Notes under the pieces: model-generated
Databases searched by the model: none
Told to the model about the DNA's origin: nothing
What the model saw: only the letters and a program-made list of their open reading frames with translations
In this document: in pieces, positions 11,244 through 18,877 of the stretch
How the letters are laid out: each line of letters starts with the position of its first letter
How positions within the stretch are numbered: the first letter of the stretch is position 1
Made by a program: the position numbers and the translations under genes
From: Azospira oryzae
GTDB lineage: Bacteria; Pseudomonadota; Gammaproteobacteria; Burkholderiales; Rhodocyclaceae
Reading direction: 5' to 3'
Assembly: GCF_004217225.1 (NCBI RefSeq)
Contig: NZ_SHKM01000002.1
Coordinates: 439,307 to 503,306, forward strand
Length of the DNA: 64,000 nucleotides

Positions 11244-11561
11244 CTAGGAGCCGCGGGCCAGTTTGCGCTGCAGGGTGCGGCGGTGCATTTTCAGGGACTT
11301 GGCCGCCGCGCTCTTGTTGCCCTTGTATTCCGCCAGGACCCGCTCCAGGAATTCCCGCTCCAGCTCCCTCAGGCTCTTGCCCGGGGCCCCCGGAGCGGCG
11401 GCCGGCAATGGGGCCCAGCTGAGGGACAGGGCATCCGGGACTTGCCCCGGGGCGACGGACTCCAGGGGAATCAGGCCCGGCAGGCGGGCTGTCATTTCCG
11501 CCATGTCCGCCATATCCCACTCCACACCGCTGGGCTGAACCAACAGGGCAACGACTTTCAT
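11244..11561 (-). CDS. Receiver-less RegA/PrrA-like Fis-type HTH protein
   Basis: The 105-residue protein ends in a Fis-family helix-turn-helix, with EFLERVLAEYKGNKSAAAKS followed by LKMHRRTLQRKLA. The HRRTLQR segment is the hallmark of RegA/PrrA/ActR redox response regulators. The roughly 55 residues before it are not a receiver domain: no phosphoacceptor or conserved receiver lysine context is visible. The start at 11561 is chosen because GGAG lies 6 nt before this ATG; a longer form from 11600 is possible. It sits 21 bp ahead of the Crp/Fnr gene in the same orientation. RegA-type proteins govern respiration and denitrification, so a redox role is a fair inference. Confidence 0.75.
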   Translation of the reverse strand: MKVVALLVQPSGVEWDMADMAEMTARLPGLIPLESVAPGQVPDALSLSWAPLPAAAPGAPGKSLRELEREFLERVLAEYKGNKSAAAKSLKMHRRTLQRKLARGS

Positions 11562-11664
11562 CACCGGCTCCAAGAACTGTATGGGAGCCGAGTAGACCAT
11601 TCCCCTGCCGGCAATAACAGCGTCAGAACTTCGCTAATTCGCTAGGAACAGTTGCCCCGGACGA

Positions 11665-11703
11665 CAAAAAAGCCCCGGTGCCTGCGACAGGCGGACCGGG
11701 GCT
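11665..11703 (-). terminator. norEF terminator
   Basis: On the minus strand AGCCCCGGT and ACCGGGGCT pair around an inner GCCTG/CAGGC hairpin and run into TTTTTT. It ends the norE-norF unit and separates it from the RegA-like gene. Confidence 0.9.
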
Positions 11704-11718
11704 GGCGGGAGTACGCGA

Positions 11719-12027
11719 TTACAGGGAGAAGAAGCGGGCCACCGGCCGGCCGAAAAAGGCGGTGAGCAACAGCAGCAGGGGTGTCAGCAGGATGAAGGCC
11801 CGCAACAGCCAGGCGATGAAGGGGTGGGCCCGGTGGGATTCGATGAAGTGGCGGGCCACCAGGGTGCCCTTGCCCCACAGGATGGCGGCCACCAGCAGGG
11901 GCAGCCAGGCCGCCCCGTGGAACCATTCCCCCAGGAACAGGCTGAGGAAGGTCAGGACCACCAGGGCCAGCCAGGGCAGAACCGGCGCGCCGGGCGGCAG
12001 CAGGGAAGACGGGGAGGACGGATGCAT
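11719..12027 (-). CDS. norF: NorF-like / cytochrome oxidase subunit IV-like membrane protein
   Basis: The 102-residue protein has three predicted membrane helices (about residues 16-35, 40-53 and 70-92) and the HFIESHRAHPFIAW segment seen in small subunit-IV-like proteins of nitric oxide reductase clusters. It starts at 12027 behind AAGGAG, 14 bp after norE, so the two are co-translated. NorF supports nitric oxide reductase activity in the membrane but is not catalytic. The call depends on the pairing with norE; a general oxidase subunit IV annotation is the alternative. The catalytic norCB genes are not in the window. Confidence 0.7.
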   Translation of the reverse strand: MHPSSPSSLLPPGAPVLPWLALVVLTFLSLFLGEWFHGAAWLPLLVAAILWGKGTLVARHFIESHRAHPFIAWLLRAFILLTPLLLLLTAFFGRPVARFFSL

Positions 12028-12041
12028 GGCGTCGGTCTCCT

Positions 12042-12677
12042 TCAGGCCAGAACGTAGAACAGGGGATAGAGGATCAGCCAGATGATGTCCGTGGCGTGCC
12101 AGTAGCTGGCCAGGGCCTCCAGGCCGCTGTGGTCCTCCCGGGAATAGCCGCCCAGGACCAGCCGCACCAGTACCCAGAGCATGCCCAGGATGCCCCAGGA
12201 GGCGTGCACCAGATGGTTGAAGGTCAGGTAGTAATAGACCGTGTAGAAAATGCCGGCGCTGCCGTCGATGCCCTGGGCCAGATTGCCGGTGATCTCGTAG
12301 ACCTTCACCACCGGGTAGCCGAGGGCCACCACCAGGGCTGCCACCAGCCACAGCACCGCCTGCCGCCGGGGCCGGCCGGCGCGCAGGGCCGCCACAGCGC
12401 AGGCGACGAAGAAGCTGCTGGTGACCATGAGCACGGTGATGGTGGTACCCGCCGTCTTGTTGAGCAGCTCCGAACCGTTGGCAAAGGCCTCGGGGTAATG
12501 GGCCCGGGCAATGAAATAGACGGCGAACATCAGGGCGAACTCGACGAATTCGCAGGTGATGCCGACCCAGATGCCCTTGTTGCCGGGAATCCAGCCCCTG
12601 CCCTGGGCAAGGCTATGCCCCGGCCCGGACTGCCCCAGGCCGCCGATGTCGATTTCCGGCTTGATGACCGCCTCCAT
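12042..12677 (-). CDS. norE: NorE-like / heme-copper oxidase subunit III family protein
   Basis: The 211-residue protein has a subunit III fold with about five helices: GIWVGITCEFVEFALMFAVY, a second around TTITVLMVTSSFFVACAVAA, and a final YWHATDIIWLILYPLFYV with the family WHxxDxxW motif. NorE is an accessory membrane protein of nitric oxide reductase systems. The ATG at 12677 has AGGAG 7 nt upstream and was preferred to the much longer open frame. It is followed by norF and diverges from ccoG across a 322-bp spacer with an FNR-type box. It could instead be a stray oxidase subunit III. Confidence 0.75.
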   Translation of the reverse strand: MEAVIKPEIDIGGLGQSGPGHSLAQGRGWIPGNKGIWVGITCEFVEFALMFAVYFIARAHYPEAFANGSELLNKTAGTTITVLMVTSSFFVACAVAALRAGRPRRQAVLWLVAALVVALGYPVVKVYEITGNLAQGIDGSAGIFYTVYYYLTFNHLVHASWGILGMLWVLVRLVLGGYSREDHSGLEALASYWHATDIIWLILYPLFYVLA

Positions 12678-12701
12678 CCTGCTTCTCCTCATGACCCCAC
12701 G

Positions 12702-12718
12702 GTCCGGACTGTCCGGAC
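12702..12718. repeat. Tandem palindrome GTCCGGAC upstream of norE
   Basis: The self-complementary octamer GTCCGGAC occurs twice with one base between (GTCCGGACTGTCCGGAC). It lies 25-41 nt before the norE ATG and just upstream of its ribosome site. It could be an operator or a 5' leader hairpin. Confidence 0.45.
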
Positions 12719-12828
12719 ATGGGCCCCATTGTTCCCCCTCCCGCCGCCCGGCAGCGGGTACAGCCGGTGAGCTTTTCCATGGGAACAGCCGGGACTCCCA
12801 GTCTGGCACTTCGGATCGGGGCAATAAT

Positions 12829-12842
12829 TTGATGGGAATCAA
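12829..12842. promoter_or_regulatory. Perfect FNR/ANR/DNR-type box
   Basis: TTGATGGGAATCAA matches the consensus TTGAT-N4-ATCAA exactly. It is almost equidistant from the divergent starts of norE (12677) and ccoG (13000), about 150 bp from each. Either or both genes could therefore be activated under low oxygen or by nitric oxide. I could not identify matching -10 elements with confidence. Confidence 0.85.
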
Positions 12843-12999
12843 GGCCATGTGCAGGTCTGGAAGTCCCCTGGGTGAAGGTCGGCCGGCAATCTGTTCCTAT
12901 CGAAAACACGACTTACTGAATCTGTGTCCAAATCCTGGCCGGTGTTCTACTCGCAGCAACGGAAATCCCCCTATTCCCATTGCCAGCGAAAGACCGAGC

Positions 13000-14379
13000 A
13001 TGAGCCACAAGACCGTCAACAAGGTACAGAGCGCCCGCATCGCCCTGTACCGCAACAAGCGCCAGATCCATCCCCGGGCCGTCAGCGGCCGCTTCAACAG
13101 CCTGCGCTGGCTCATGGTGTGGGCCACCCAGATCGTCTTCTACAGCGCCTGCTGGCTGGAGTGGGATGGCCGCCAGGCCCTGCTGTTCGACATCGTGCAC
13201 GAGAAGCTGTACCTCTTTGGCCTGGTGCTGTGGCCCCAGGACGCCCTGCTGCTGGCCCTGGTGCTGATTCTCTCGGCCACCGGCCTGTTCCTCGTCACCG
13301 CCGTGGCCGGCCGCCTCTTCTGCGGCTTCGCCTGTCCCCAGACGGTGTACACCAGCATCTTCATGTGGGTGGAGGCCAAGGTGGAAGGGGACCACCTGGC
13401 CCGCCTGAAGCTGGCCGAGCGGTCCCTGGACGCTGACAAGCTGCTGCGCAAGGGCGCCAAGCACGGCCTGTGGCTGGCCATCGCCCTGTGGACCGGCATC
13501 ACCTTCGTCGGCTACTTCACCCCCATCCGGCAGCTGCTGCCCCACCTGGCCGCCTTCACCCTGGGCCCCTGGGAAGCCTTCTGGCTGATCTTCTACACCC
13601 TGTTCACCTATGTGCAGGCCGGCTTCACCCGGGAGATGGTGTGCCAGCACATGTGCCCCTATTCCCGCTTCCAGGGCGTCATGTTCGATCCGGAAACCCG
13701 CAACGTGGCCTATGACGCGGCCCGGGGCGAACCCCGCGGTGCCAAACGGCAGAGCGGCCAGGGCGACTGCATCGACTGCGGCATCTGCGTCCAGGTCTGT
13801 CCTACCGGCATCGACATCCGGGACGGTCTGCAATACCAGTGCATCAACTGCGGCCTGTGCGTCGACGCCTGCGACACGGTGATGGACAAGGTGGGCAGCC
13901 CCCGGGGCCTGATCCGCTTCGCCTCGGAAACCGAACTGGCCAGCGGCCAGCAGAGTTCCCGCCACTGGAAGCGGCCCCGCCTGGCGGTCTACGCCACGGT
14001 GCTGGGCTGCTTCACCCTGCTCGGTGCCTGGACCCTGTCCGAGCGCTCCCTGCTGCTGGTGGACGTGCTGCGGGACCGGGGCTCCCTGGTGCGGGAAACG
14101 GCAGAGGGCGACTTCGAGAACGCCTACACCCTGAAGCTGATGAACCTGGCGGAGCAGGACCGGGAATTCGAAGTGCGGGCGGAAGGATTGCCGGGCATCC
14201 GGATCCAGGGAGCGCAGCGCTTCGCCGCCCCCGCCGGCGCCACGGCCCCGGTCCATGTCACCGTGGCCGTCCCGGGGCCGGCGGAGCGGCAAGGCATTCA
14301 GCCCATCCGCTTCCACATCGTCGCCGTGGACGATCCGCGTACCCGTCGGGAGGAGCGCAGCACCTTCGTCCTGCCCTGA
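13000..14379 (+). CDS. ccoG: Cytochrome oxidase accessory protein CcoG (RdxA/FixG)
   Basis: The 459-residue membrane iron-sulphur protein is a copper reductase needed to assemble cbb3 oxidase. Membrane helices lie at about 35-55, 80-105, 158-175 and 190-210. The segment GRLFCGFACPQTVY is followed by two ferredoxin motifs, CIDCGICVQVCP (257-268) and CINCGLCVDACD (281-292). The last helix is near 330-345 and a periplasmic Ig-like domain follows. The start at 13000 agrees with the family N-terminus. No ccoNOPQ genes are adjacent. It is divergent from norEF with a shared FNR-type box, which fits micro-oxic induction. The ribosome site is weak. Confidence 0.93.
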   Translation: MSHKTVNKVQSARIALYRNKRQIHPRAVSGRFNSLRWLMVWATQIVFYSACWLEWDGRQALLFDIVHEKLYLFGLVLWPQDALLLALVLILSATGLFLVTAVAGRLFCGFACPQTVYTSIFMWVEAKVEGDHLARLKLAERSLDADKLLRKGAKHGLWLAIALWTGITFVGYFTPIRQLLPHLAAFTLGPWEAFWLIFYTLFTYVQAGFTREMVCQHMCPYSRFQGVMFDPETRNVAYDAARGEPRGAKRQSGQGDCIDCGICVQVCPTGIDIRDGLQYQCINCGLCVDACDTVMDKVGSPRGLIRFASETELASGQQSSRHWKRPRLAVYATVLGCFTLLGAWTLSERSLLLVDVLRDRGSLVRETAEGDFENAYTLKLMNLAEQDREFEVRAEGLPGIRIQGAQRFAAPAGATAPVHVTVAVPGPAERQGIQPIRFHIVAVDDPRTRREERSTFVLP

Positions 14380-14383
14380 GGGT

Positions 14384-14686
14384 TCAGGAGAACAGCCACA
14401 GGGCCAGGAAGCCGCTGCCGATGGTGAGCAGGGTATTGCGCTGCCAGGCCGCCACCGCGATGGCCACCAGGCCGGCCCAGAAGCGGGGCCCCAGGCGCAA
14501 TTCCCCGGCCGCCAGGAACAGTTCCGGCGCCACCAGGGCGCTAAGGGCGGCGATGGGCACGAACGGCAGGGCGGCAACGAACCAGGCGGGCGCCCGGTAA
14601 CGCCCCTCGGCGGCAATGAAGGAGAGGCGGATGAGGAAGGTCAGCAGCCCCGCCGCCCCGAACAACAGCCACAGTTCGCCGTTCAT
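14384..14686 (-). CDS. azlD: Branched-chain amino acid exporter small subunit AzlD
   Basis: The 100-residue protein has four predicted helices and the AzlD pattern GLLTFLIRLSF, then LPFVPIAALSALVAPEL, then the FWAGLVAIAVAAW segment. It forms an export system with AzlC. Its ATG (14686) overlaps the AzlC stop by 4 nt, so translation is coupled. The convergent ccoG stop is only 4 bp away. Confidence 0.88.
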   Translation of the reverse strand: MNGELWLLFGAAGLLTFLIRLSFIAAEGRYRAPAWFVAALPFVPIAALSALVAPELFLAAGELRLGPRFWAGLVAIAVAAWQRNTLLTIGSGFLALWLFS

Positions 14687-15426
14687 GGCCGCGGCTCCCC
14701 TATGCCCCGCCGGGGCAGGAGCAGGACGCCGGCCGCAAGACCGGCCAGGGCGGCGCAGAAAAGGCCCAGCTTGTAGGGCAGCGCCGCGGCAACCACGGCC
14801 ACGGCCGCCGCCACCAGGGCCGCCGCCAGCCGGCTGCGGCTGTCGATGAGGGGCACCACGATGGCGATGAAGGTCAGGGGCAGGGCGAAGTCCAGGGGCA
14901 GGTCCGCCGGCAGCCCCCGCCCCAGCAGCACCCCGGCCAGGGTGGCCAGCTGCCAGCTGCTCCACAGGGCCAGGCCGCTGCCCAGCAGCAGCCAGTGGCG
15001 CACCGCCTTGTGGGCCGGGTCGAGCAGGTAGGGAATGGCGGCGGCGTAGGCCTCGTCGGTCAGCAGATAGGCCAGGGCCAGCTTCCAGCGCCAGGGCAGA
15101 TGCCCCAGCAGGGGCGCCACCGAGGCGCTGTACAGGGTATGGCGCAGGTTGAGCACCGCGGCGGCGCCGACCATGAGCAGAAGGGGAGCGCCCACGCCGA
15201 TCAGCTGGGCCAGGAGGAACTGGGCCGAACCGGCGAAGACCACGGAAGACATGAGTACCGCCGCCAGGGGCGGGATGCCCGACTGCAGCGCCACCACGCC
15301 ATAGATGACGCCAAAGGGCGCCACCCCCACCAGCAGGGGCAGCAGGGCCCGTAATCCCAGGAGGAAAGCCCCCTGGGGCGTCAGCCCGGCCCCAGTCGGG
15401 CCGGAAGTCTCAGCGGGGGCGTTCAA
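14683..15426 (-). CDS. azlC: Branched-chain amino acid exporter AzlC
   Basis: The 247-residue inner-membrane protein has the AzlC/LIV-E features: PFGVIYGVVALQSGI, the MSSVVFAGSAQFLLAQL segment, NLRHTLYSASVAP and YLLTDEAYA. With AzlD it forms the two-component LIV-E exporter family. The start overlaps the end of the preceding coiled-coil gene by 17 nt, so pyrE, the coiled-coil gene, azlC and azlD form one tightly packed unit. Confidence 0.92.
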   Translation of the reverse strand: MNAPAETSGPTGAGLTPQGAFLLGLRALLPLLVGVAPFGVIYGVVALQSGIPPLAAVLMSSVVFAGSAQFLLAQLIGVGAPLLLMVGAAAVLNLRHTLYSASVAPLLGHLPWRWKLALAYLLTDEAYAAAIPYLLDPAHKAVRHWLLLGSGLALWSSWQLATLAGVLLGRGLPADLPLDFALPLTFIAIVVPLIDSRSRLAAALVAAAVAVVAAALPYKLGLFCAALAGLAAGVLLLPRRGIGEPRP

Positions 15427-16126
15427 CAGCCGGTGGCGGTGCGGGGTGTACCAGGGCGGGATGCAGGCCGGCAGGATTGGCGGCCCGGGCCCGGGTCAGT
15501 TCGATGTAGCGGCGCTTGTCCTGGTCGTACTTGCTGCGGATCTGCTGCAGCTCCTGATTCTTGCGCTCGAGCAGCTCCTTTTGCAGACGCAGGTCGTATT
15601 CCGCATCCCGGATGTTCTTGCCCAGTTCGGAGGGCGCCGGGCGGTGTTTGTAGAACTCCATTTCGTCCTGCAGCCGCTTCAGGTGTTTCTGGGCATCGGC
15701 CACCTTGTTTTCGGACTGCTTGATCTGGCCCTGCATTTCCTGCTCATTGCGGCTCCGGATCAGGTCGATGTCCTTCTCGCTGCTATAGGTGTTGAGCAGG
15801 GCCGTATCCTTGCGCGCCTGTTCCTTCTGGGCGGCCTCTTCCTCCTTGCGCCGCTGCTCGTCCCTGACCTTCTGCGCCTGCTGTTCCGGCGTCAGGGGAG
15901 GCCCCACTTCCCGGGCCACGCCCAGGGAATTGAGTTCCTTGTAGGCGCGCTTCTGGCACTGGGGCGGCAGGGTGTCGCCGCAGGTCTTCTGGCCGTCCAC
16001 CTCGCAGCAATAAAGCTTGACCAGGCGATTCGGGTCTTCGCCGGACCTGGGGGGGGCCGCCCAAGCCGGCAGCGCCACGCCCCCGGCCAGGACCAGGGAA
16101 AGCAGCTTAGACGCGGGATACCCCAT
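15410..16126 (-). CDS. Secreted coiled-coil protein of unknown function
   Basis: I do not recognise a named family. The 238-residue protein starts at 16126 behind AGGAG and has a Sec signal peptide ([20 protein letters not shown], cleavage near AWA-AP). A short cysteine-containing segment follows ([24 protein letters not shown]), then about 140 residues of charged coiled coil (from about residue 75). The Cys-rich start resembles the DUF4124-type heads of many betaproteobacterial periplasmic proteins, but I am not sure of this. It overlaps pyrE by 20 nt upstream and azlC by 17 nt downstream, so it is part of the pyrE transcript. Confidence 0.75.
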   Translation of the reverse strand: MGYPASKLLSLVLAGGVALPAWAAPPRSGEDPNRLVKLYCCEVDGQKTCGDTLPPQCQKRAYKELNSLGVAREVGPPLTPEQQAQKVRDEQRRKEEEAAQKEQARKDTALLNTYSSEKDIDLIRSRNEQEMQGQIKQSENKVADAQKHLKRLQDEMEFYKHRPAPSELGKNIRDAEYDLRLQKELLERKNQELQQIRSKYDQDKRRYIELTRARAANPAGLHPALVHPAPPPAVERPR

Positions 16127-16751
16127 ATTGGCTCCTGTAGGCGGCAACCGCCGCCTGATGCGCGGCCAGCTCACCATGGCTGGCCAGGAAGGTCATCAGA
16201 TCTTCCAGCGTGGCCACGGCCACCACCGGAATGCCGTAGTCCCGCTCCACTTCCTGCACCGCGGAAAGTTCGCCGGTGCCCCGCTCCATGCGGTCCAGGG
16301 CGATGACGACGCCCGCCGGGGTGGCCCCGGCGGCACGGATCAGTTCCACCGATTCGCGCACGGAAGTGCCGGCGGAAATCACGTCGTCCACGATCAGCAC
16401 CCGACCCTGCAGGGGGGCGCCGACGATGGTGCCGCCTTCGCCGTGGTCCTTGGCTTCCTTGCGGTTGAAGGAATAGGGCAGATTGCGGCCCTGGCCGGCG
16501 AGGGCCACGGCCACCGCGGCCACCAGGGGAATGCCCTTGTAGGCCGGGCCGAAGAGCAGGTCGAACTCAAGGCCGGAGGCGGCGATGGCTTTCGCGTAGA
16601 ATTGGGACAGCCGCAGGAGAGAGTCCCCGTCGTTGAACAGGCCGGAGTTGAAGAAATAGGGCGAAAGCCGCCCGGCCTTGGTCTTGAACTCGCCGAAACG
16701 CAGCACCTGGCGGGCCACGGCGAACTCGATGAACTCCTGACGAAAATCCAT
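16107..16751 (-). CDS. pyrE: Orotate phosphoribosyltransferase
   Basis: The 214-residue cytosolic enzyme joins orotate and PRPP to form OMP in pyrimidine synthesis. The PRPP-binding loop [14 protein letters not shown] is present (about 118-131). The family segments [21 protein letters not shown] and [15 protein letters not shown] lie in their normal order. Length is typical of the proteobacterial enzyme. The gene is divergent from xthA and leads the pyrE-coiled coil-azlCD unit. Confidence 0.97.
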   Translation of the reverse strand: MDFRQEFIEFAVARQVLRFGEFKTKAGRLSPYFFNSGLFNDGDSLLRLSQFYAKAIAASGLEFDLLFGPAYKGIPLVAAVAVALAGQGRNLPYSFNRKEAKDHGEGGTIVGAPLQGRVLIVDDVISAGTSVRESVELIRAAGATPAGVVIALDRMERGTGELSAVQEVERDYGIPVVAVATLEDLMTFLASHGELAAHQAAVAAYRSQYGVSRV

Positions 16752-16806
16752 AACGATCCTGTTTCCTAATTATTCCGATCGCCGCCTGGCGCGGCGCAAC
16801 AAGGCA

Positions 16807-17592
16807 ATGTTACGCATCATCTCCCTCAATCTCAACGGCATCCGCTCCGCCTTCAACAAGGGCCTGGCCGAATGGCTGGCCGCCCAGGACGCCGACATCG
16901 TCTGTCTGCAGGAACTGAAGGCCCAGGCCCCGGACCTGACCCCGGAAATGTCCAATCCGCCCGGCTTCAGCGGCTATTTCCACTATGCCGAGAAGAAGGG
17001 TTATAGCGGCGTCGGCCTGTGGTGCCGGCAGCAGCCGGACCGGGTCAGCGAAGGCATCGGCCATGCCGGCTTCGACGCCGAAGGCCGCTACATCCGGGCC
17101 GATTTCGGCAATCTCTCGGTCATTTCCGTGTATGTGCCCTCCGGCTCCAGCTCGCCGGAGCGGCAGGAAGCGAAGTTCCAGTTCATGGACGAATTCGCGC
17201 CCGTGCTCGCCGCGCTCCAGGCCGAAGGCCGGGAAGTGGTGCTGTGCGGCGACTGGAACATCGCCCATCAGGAAATCGACCTGAAGAACTGGAAGGGCAA
17301 CCTGAAGAATTCCGGCTTCCTGCCCGAAGAGCGGGCCTGGATCGGCGACCTGTTCGAGCACAAGGGCTGGGTCGACGTGTACCGCCGCCTGCATCCGGAA
17401 GCCACCGGCGAGGCCTACACCTGGTGGTCCAACCGGGGCCAGGCCCGGGCCAAGAACGTGGGCTGGCGCATCGATTACCACATCGCCACCCCCGGCATCG
17501 CCGCCACCGCCCGGGAGGCCTTTGTCTACAAGGAGCAGCGCTTCTCCGACCACGCTCCCCTGATCGTGGACTACGACTTCGCCCCCGCCTAG
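16807..17592 (+). CDS. xthA: Exodeoxyribonuclease III
   Basis: The 261-residue enzyme is an AP endonuclease/3'-5' exonuclease of base excision repair. It begins MLRIISLNLNGIRSA and shows the catalytic motifs LQELKA (metal-binding Glu), VPSG, CGDWNIAHQEIDLKN, the substrate loop and the final SDHAPLIVDYD. All catalytic Asp, Asn and His residues are visible. It is divergent from pyrE across 55 bp and monocistronic. Confidence 0.96.
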   Translation: MLRIISLNLNGIRSAFNKGLAEWLAAQDADIVCLQELKAQAPDLTPEMSNPPGFSGYFHYAEKKGYSGVGLWCRQQPDRVSEGIGHAGFDAEGRYIRADFGNLSVISVYVPSGSSSPERQEAKFQFMDEFAPVLAALQAEGREVVLCGDWNIAHQEIDLKNWKGNLKNSGFLPEERAWIGDLFEHKGWVDVYRRLHPEATGEAYTWWSNRGQARAKNVGWRIDYHIATPGIAATAREAFVYKEQRFSDHAPLIVDYDFAPA

Positions 17593-17729
17593 GCCCCTGT
17601 CATTTGCCGCCTGCATGGGCGCGTTGATTTTGGGGCGGACTCCCGTTACTCTGGTCAACTCGCACTGACGGCCCTGCTGTGAGCCCCGCTGCAAGATTTC
17701 CGCAACATACTCCGAGAAGAGGAATCGCC

Positions 17730-18050
17730 ATGAATGCCAATACCGATCTGTCCGCCGTCTCCAAGGAAAAGCTGGTCACCGACCTGAAGGTGGTGGTTGC
17801 CGACGCCGAAGAACTGCTGCGCGCCACCGCCAGCTCCGCCGGCGAAAAGGTTTCCGAACTGCGCGAGAAAATCCAGGACCGCCTGCGGGACGCCAAGATC
17901 CGCCTGGCCGACGCCGAAGCCGCCCTGGTGGACAAGACCAAGGCCGCCGCCCGCGCCACCGACGACTTCGTCCATGAAAACCCCTGGAAGGCCGTCGGCA
18001 TCGCCGCCGGCGTGGGCCTGCTGCTCGGCGTCATCATCGGCCGCCGCTAA
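17730..18050 (+). CDS. ElaB/YqjD-like (DUF883) membrane-anchored protein
   Basis: The 106-residue protein has an amphipathic, Ala/Glu/Lys-rich coiled coil (to about residue 80). It ends in NPWKAVGIAAGVGLLLGVIIGRR, the glycine-rich tail anchor and double Arg typical of YqjD/ElaB. Such proteins tether ribosomes to the inner membrane in stationary-phase enterics; that role is only inferred here. The start at 17730 follows AGAGGAAT. It has its own terminator before the yqjE-like gene. Confidence 0.88.
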   Translation: MNANTDLSAVSKEKLVTDLKVVVADAEELLRATASSAGEKVSELREKIQDRLRDAKIRLADAEAALVDKTKAAARATDDFVHENPWKAVGIAAGVGLLLGVIIGRR

Positions 18051-18067
18051 GCCGCCGCCGTAACGCC

Positions 18068-18127
18068 TCCCGGAAGGACGGCGCGTGCTCCGGCTCGCGT
18101 GGCGCGCCTTCCGGGTTTGTTTTTCCG
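18068..18127 (+). terminator. Terminator after the DUF883 gene
   Basis: The arms CCCGGAAGG and CCTTCCGGG enclose a long GC-rich loop with internal pairing and are followed by TTTGTTTTT. The long loop makes it slightly less certain than the others. Confidence 0.7.
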
Positions 18128-18161
18128 TTCCATCCCGTTCCACTTCCACTCCGGTAAACCC

Positions 18162-18569
18162 ATGGCCGATCAAAGCGCGGGCTTCTTTGCTTCCCTGAAA
18201 CGTCTGCTCGCCACCCTGGTGGCGACGGGCAAGACGCGCCTGGAACTGCTCGGTGCCGAACTGGAAGAGGAAAAGATCCGTCTCACCCAGCTGCTGGTGT
18301 TCAGCGTCGCCGCCCTGGTCTTCCTGTGCATCGGCATGGTGCTGCTGGTGGCCCTGGTGGCTGCCGCCTTCTGGGAAAGCCGCATCGTCATCTTTGCCGT
18401 TTTCTCCCTGATTTTCATCGGTGGCGGCCTGGCCCTCACCGCCACGGCCCTGCGCCTCTCCCGCCGCCGCTCCGGCCTCTTCGCCAGCAGCATCAGCGAG
18501 CTGCAGGCCGATCTGGAAGCCCTGCGCGCCGCCCAGGCCGAGGCCGACGGGGAACAGCCCCGGCCATGA
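18162..18569 (+). CDS. YqjE-like phage-holin family (DUF1469) membrane protein
   Basis: The 135-residue protein has an amphipathic N-terminus (FFASLKRLLATLVATGKTRL), two central helices (about 45-68 and 72-95) and a charged C-terminal helix. This is the YqjE/DUF1469 architecture. Despite the holin name these are chromosomal membrane proteins. It starts at 18162. Its stop overlaps the next start in ATGA, so translation is coupled with the YqjK-like gene. Confidence 0.85.
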   Translation: MADQSAGFFASLKRLLATLVATGKTRLELLGAELEEEKIRLTQLLVFSVAALVFLCIGMVLLVALVAAAFWESRIVIFAVFSLIFIGGGLALTATALRLSRRRSGLFASSISELQADLEALRAAQAEADGEQPRP

Positions 18570-18874
18570 ACGAGCGCCTGCTCGAGCTGGCCCACAAACG
18601 GGGCCGCCTCTCCGCCAAGATCCAGGCCCAGCGCGAAGCCCTGGCCCGGGACAGCTGGCCCCTGGCCACCACCCTGGGAGCCGCCGACACGGGGGCCCAG
18701 GGACTGCGCTGGCTCAGGGAACATCCGGGAACCGTGGGCGCCGGCCTGGCCTTCAGCTTCATCCTGCGGCCGAAGCGGGTCTTCCGCTGGCTGCGGCGCG
18801 GCTATTTCGGCTGGAAGACCTACGTTGCCCTGCGGCAGCGCCTGAACGACCTCAGCCAACGCAGCCGGGGCTGA
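18566..18874 (+). CDS. YqjK-like protein
   Basis: The 102-residue basic protein begins MNERLLELAHKRGRLSAKIQ, the typical YqjK opening. A weakly hydrophobic segment follows (TVGAGLAFSFILRPKRVF, about 56-73), then a Trp/Arg-rich end. The ATG overlaps the preceding TGA by 4 nt. In enterics yqjD, yqjE and yqjK are adjacent, and the same order appears here. Function is unknown. Confidence 0.8.
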   Translation: MNERLLELAHKRGRLSAKIQAQREALARDSWPLATTLGAADTGAQGLRWLREHPGTVGAGLAFSFILRPKRVFRWLRRGYFGWKTYVALRQRLNDLSQRSRG

Positions 18875-18877
18875 GCC

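Larger units (their letters stand above)
12678..12999. other. norE-ccoG divergent intergenic region
   Basis: This 322-bp spacer contains no credible gene. It holds the tandem GTCCGGAC repeat near norE and a central FNR-type box, both listed separately. The stretch 12850-12999, up to ccoG, shows nothing else that I recognise. Confidence 0.7.

Noticed and set aside
12829-12842. The FNR-type box as proof of control by the adjacent Crp/Fnr protein
   Set aside because: The adjacent protein lacks the ExxSR contact motif, so another FNR/DNR protein in the genome is an equally likely reader.
18162-18569. Prophage holin
   Set aside because: The holin name comes from DUF1469. The gene lies in a chromosomal yqjDEK-like cluster with no lysis or phage genes.
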